Assembly: GCA_030431975.1 (NCBI GenBank)
Contig: JAUIHP010000013.1
Location: 121,108 to 185,107 of the forward strand
Length of the DNA: 64,000 nucleotides
Origin: a bacterium
GTDB lineage: Bacteria > Eisenbacteria > RBG-16-71-46 > CAIMUX01
Direction of reading: 5' to 3'
The translations under genes and the position numbers were made by a program. The notes under the pieces were generated by a model, which was given only the letters and a program-made list of their open reading frames with translations, had not been told where the DNA came from and did no database searches. Below are positions 63,445 through 64,000 of this stretch, piece after piece (positions within the stretch are counted from its first letter, which is position 1; each line of letters starts with the position of its first letter).

Positions 63445-63832
63445 CCCAAATCTCCCTTCGAAGCAGAGGGGACAGTATGGACCTATCGTCTTGAGTCCAA
63501 TGATTGGTCAATCTAGCACAAAGTCCGAGTATGGATGGGGAGGCGCGCCTTTAGTCGGGCGCTCGGACTGACCGGCAAGCCGCAGATTCGGTGCCGGCAG
63601 ATGTGTAACGTTGGAGAAGAGGAACAGAGCGGTAACCATGCTTCTAGGCCGGCAAGTTCTTCGGGGGGAAGTAGTGGCTCGTTTCCGACAATCCCCCCAA
63701 ACACCCTTTCCCCCATCCATGTAGCCTCCACCCCCAAGGGACGAGCCCCCTACGGGCGAGTCCCACTCCATTGTCACAAACAAGGCAAAAGGCGATTCGA
63801 CGCGCCCCCGCGCGTCGCTTCGCCCTCCGGAG
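63445..63832. other. Non-coding stretch
   Basis: About 390 bp without a credible gene. Overlapping open frames here (e.g. 63508-63783 minus) have no recognisable domain and low-complexity composition. A short CCAAT-G-ATTGG palindrome lies near 63500. Confidence 0.5.
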
Positions 63833-63864
63833 GGAAAAGGCGTCGCTTCGCGACGCCCTTTTCC
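63833..63864 (-). terminator. Intrinsic terminator for the minus-strand gene at the right edge
   Basis: GGAAAAG-GCGTCGC (63833-63846) pairs with GCGACGC-C-CTTTTCC (63850-63864): a 14-bp stem with one bulged C and a 3-nt TTC loop. Read on the minus strand the stem ends in CTTTTCC, about 80 nt after the stop of the 63945 partial gene. Confidence 0.7.
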
Positions 63865-63944
63865 GCATCAACACAGAAACGGCGCCCCCTCTCAGGCACG
63901 CCGCTTCTCTCCCACAACTCTGTCTGGATAAGACTTCTTCTGAC

Positions 63945-64000
63945 CTACGCCGCCTTCTCCACCATCGAACGCTGCGGCAGCTTGATCCGGAAGAGCGCGC
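63945..64000 (-). CDS. 3' end of a gene running off the right edge (possible histidine kinase)
   Basis: Only 18 codons are visible, reading 'ALFRIKLPQRSMVEKAA' and a TAG stop at 63945. The 'xLFRIKLPxR' pattern is like the last strand of HATPase_c domains ('GTTFxIxLP'), so a sensor histidine kinase end is possible. The evidence is thin: one short motif plus a well-placed terminator downstream. Confidence 0.4.
   Translation of the reverse strand, partial: ALFRIKLPQRSMVEKAA

Noticed and set aside
63508..63783. 91-codon minus-strand open frame in the right-hand gap
   Set aside because: No domain, low-complexity Gly/Pro/Arg composition, several overlapping alternatives in other frames, no credible ribosome-binding site.

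Overview
The window comes from a GC-rich, densely coding bacterium that invests heavily in very large secreted proteins. At least ten proteins end in a FlgD-type Ig-like C-terminal domain of the T9SS-sorting-domain type. There is also an ECF sigma factor/Ser-Thr kinase pair of the kind common in Planctomycetes and Acidobacteria, two further kinase-ATPase-TPR fusions, and many cysteine-rich 'ACC...DGSC...C..NPC' repeats. This combination suggests an uncultured FCB-related lineage such as Candidatus Eisenbacteria or Krumholzibacteriota. That placement is inference; no rRNA or other marker gene is present. No tRNA, rRNA, CRISPR array, insertion sequence or phage gene was seen.

Layout. 1-11.1 kb: the 3' part of a giant Fn3/FG-GAP/LamG surface protein, followed by two small paralogous secreted proteins carrying an uncharacterised ~170-residue domain (called here the YVW/GYW domain). 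11.1-14.6 kb: an SRPBCC-ArsR operon behind a clear palindromic operator, an AraC-type regulator and a beta-lactamase-fold serine hydrolase. 14.6-18.0 kb: a Ser/Thr kinase-TPR protein translationally coupled to an ECF sigma factor. Its stop codon and that of the convergent hydrolase both lie inside one 10 x 11-bp tandem array. 18.2-29.4 kb: a second giant surface protein, interrupted by one 1-nt frameshift, followed by another small YVW/GYW protein, so the giant-plus-small module occurs twice. 29.7-44.0 kb: a subtilase, two large proteins made of YVW/GYW domains, cohesin-like domains and Cys-rich repeats, and on the other strand a beta-helix protein also broken by a 1-nt frameshift. 44.1-53.4 kb: a GT-C-like membrane protein preceded by a tiny ORF, and two kinase-STAND-like ATPase-TPR regulators with odd low-complexity inserts. 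53.4-61.9 kb: a small lipoprotein/membrane protein pair, a large secreted protein, a bacillopeptidase F-like subtilase and a 5'-truncated Cys-rich gene. 61.9-64 kb: a DUF1684 protein, an orphan FlgD-type tail, a terminator and the end of a gene running off the right edge.

How the parts fit. Most genes encode exported, modular, disulfide-rich or Ig-like surface proteins plus two secreted proteases. The kinases, ECF sigma factor and one-component regulators are plausible control elements. The most novel material is a shared toolkit: three recurring modules (YVW/GYW domain, cohesin-like domain, six-Cys repeat) and two apparently alternative C-terminal tails, the FlgD-type domain and a short '[ED]S[ST]WGx[IL]K..[FY]..R' tail.
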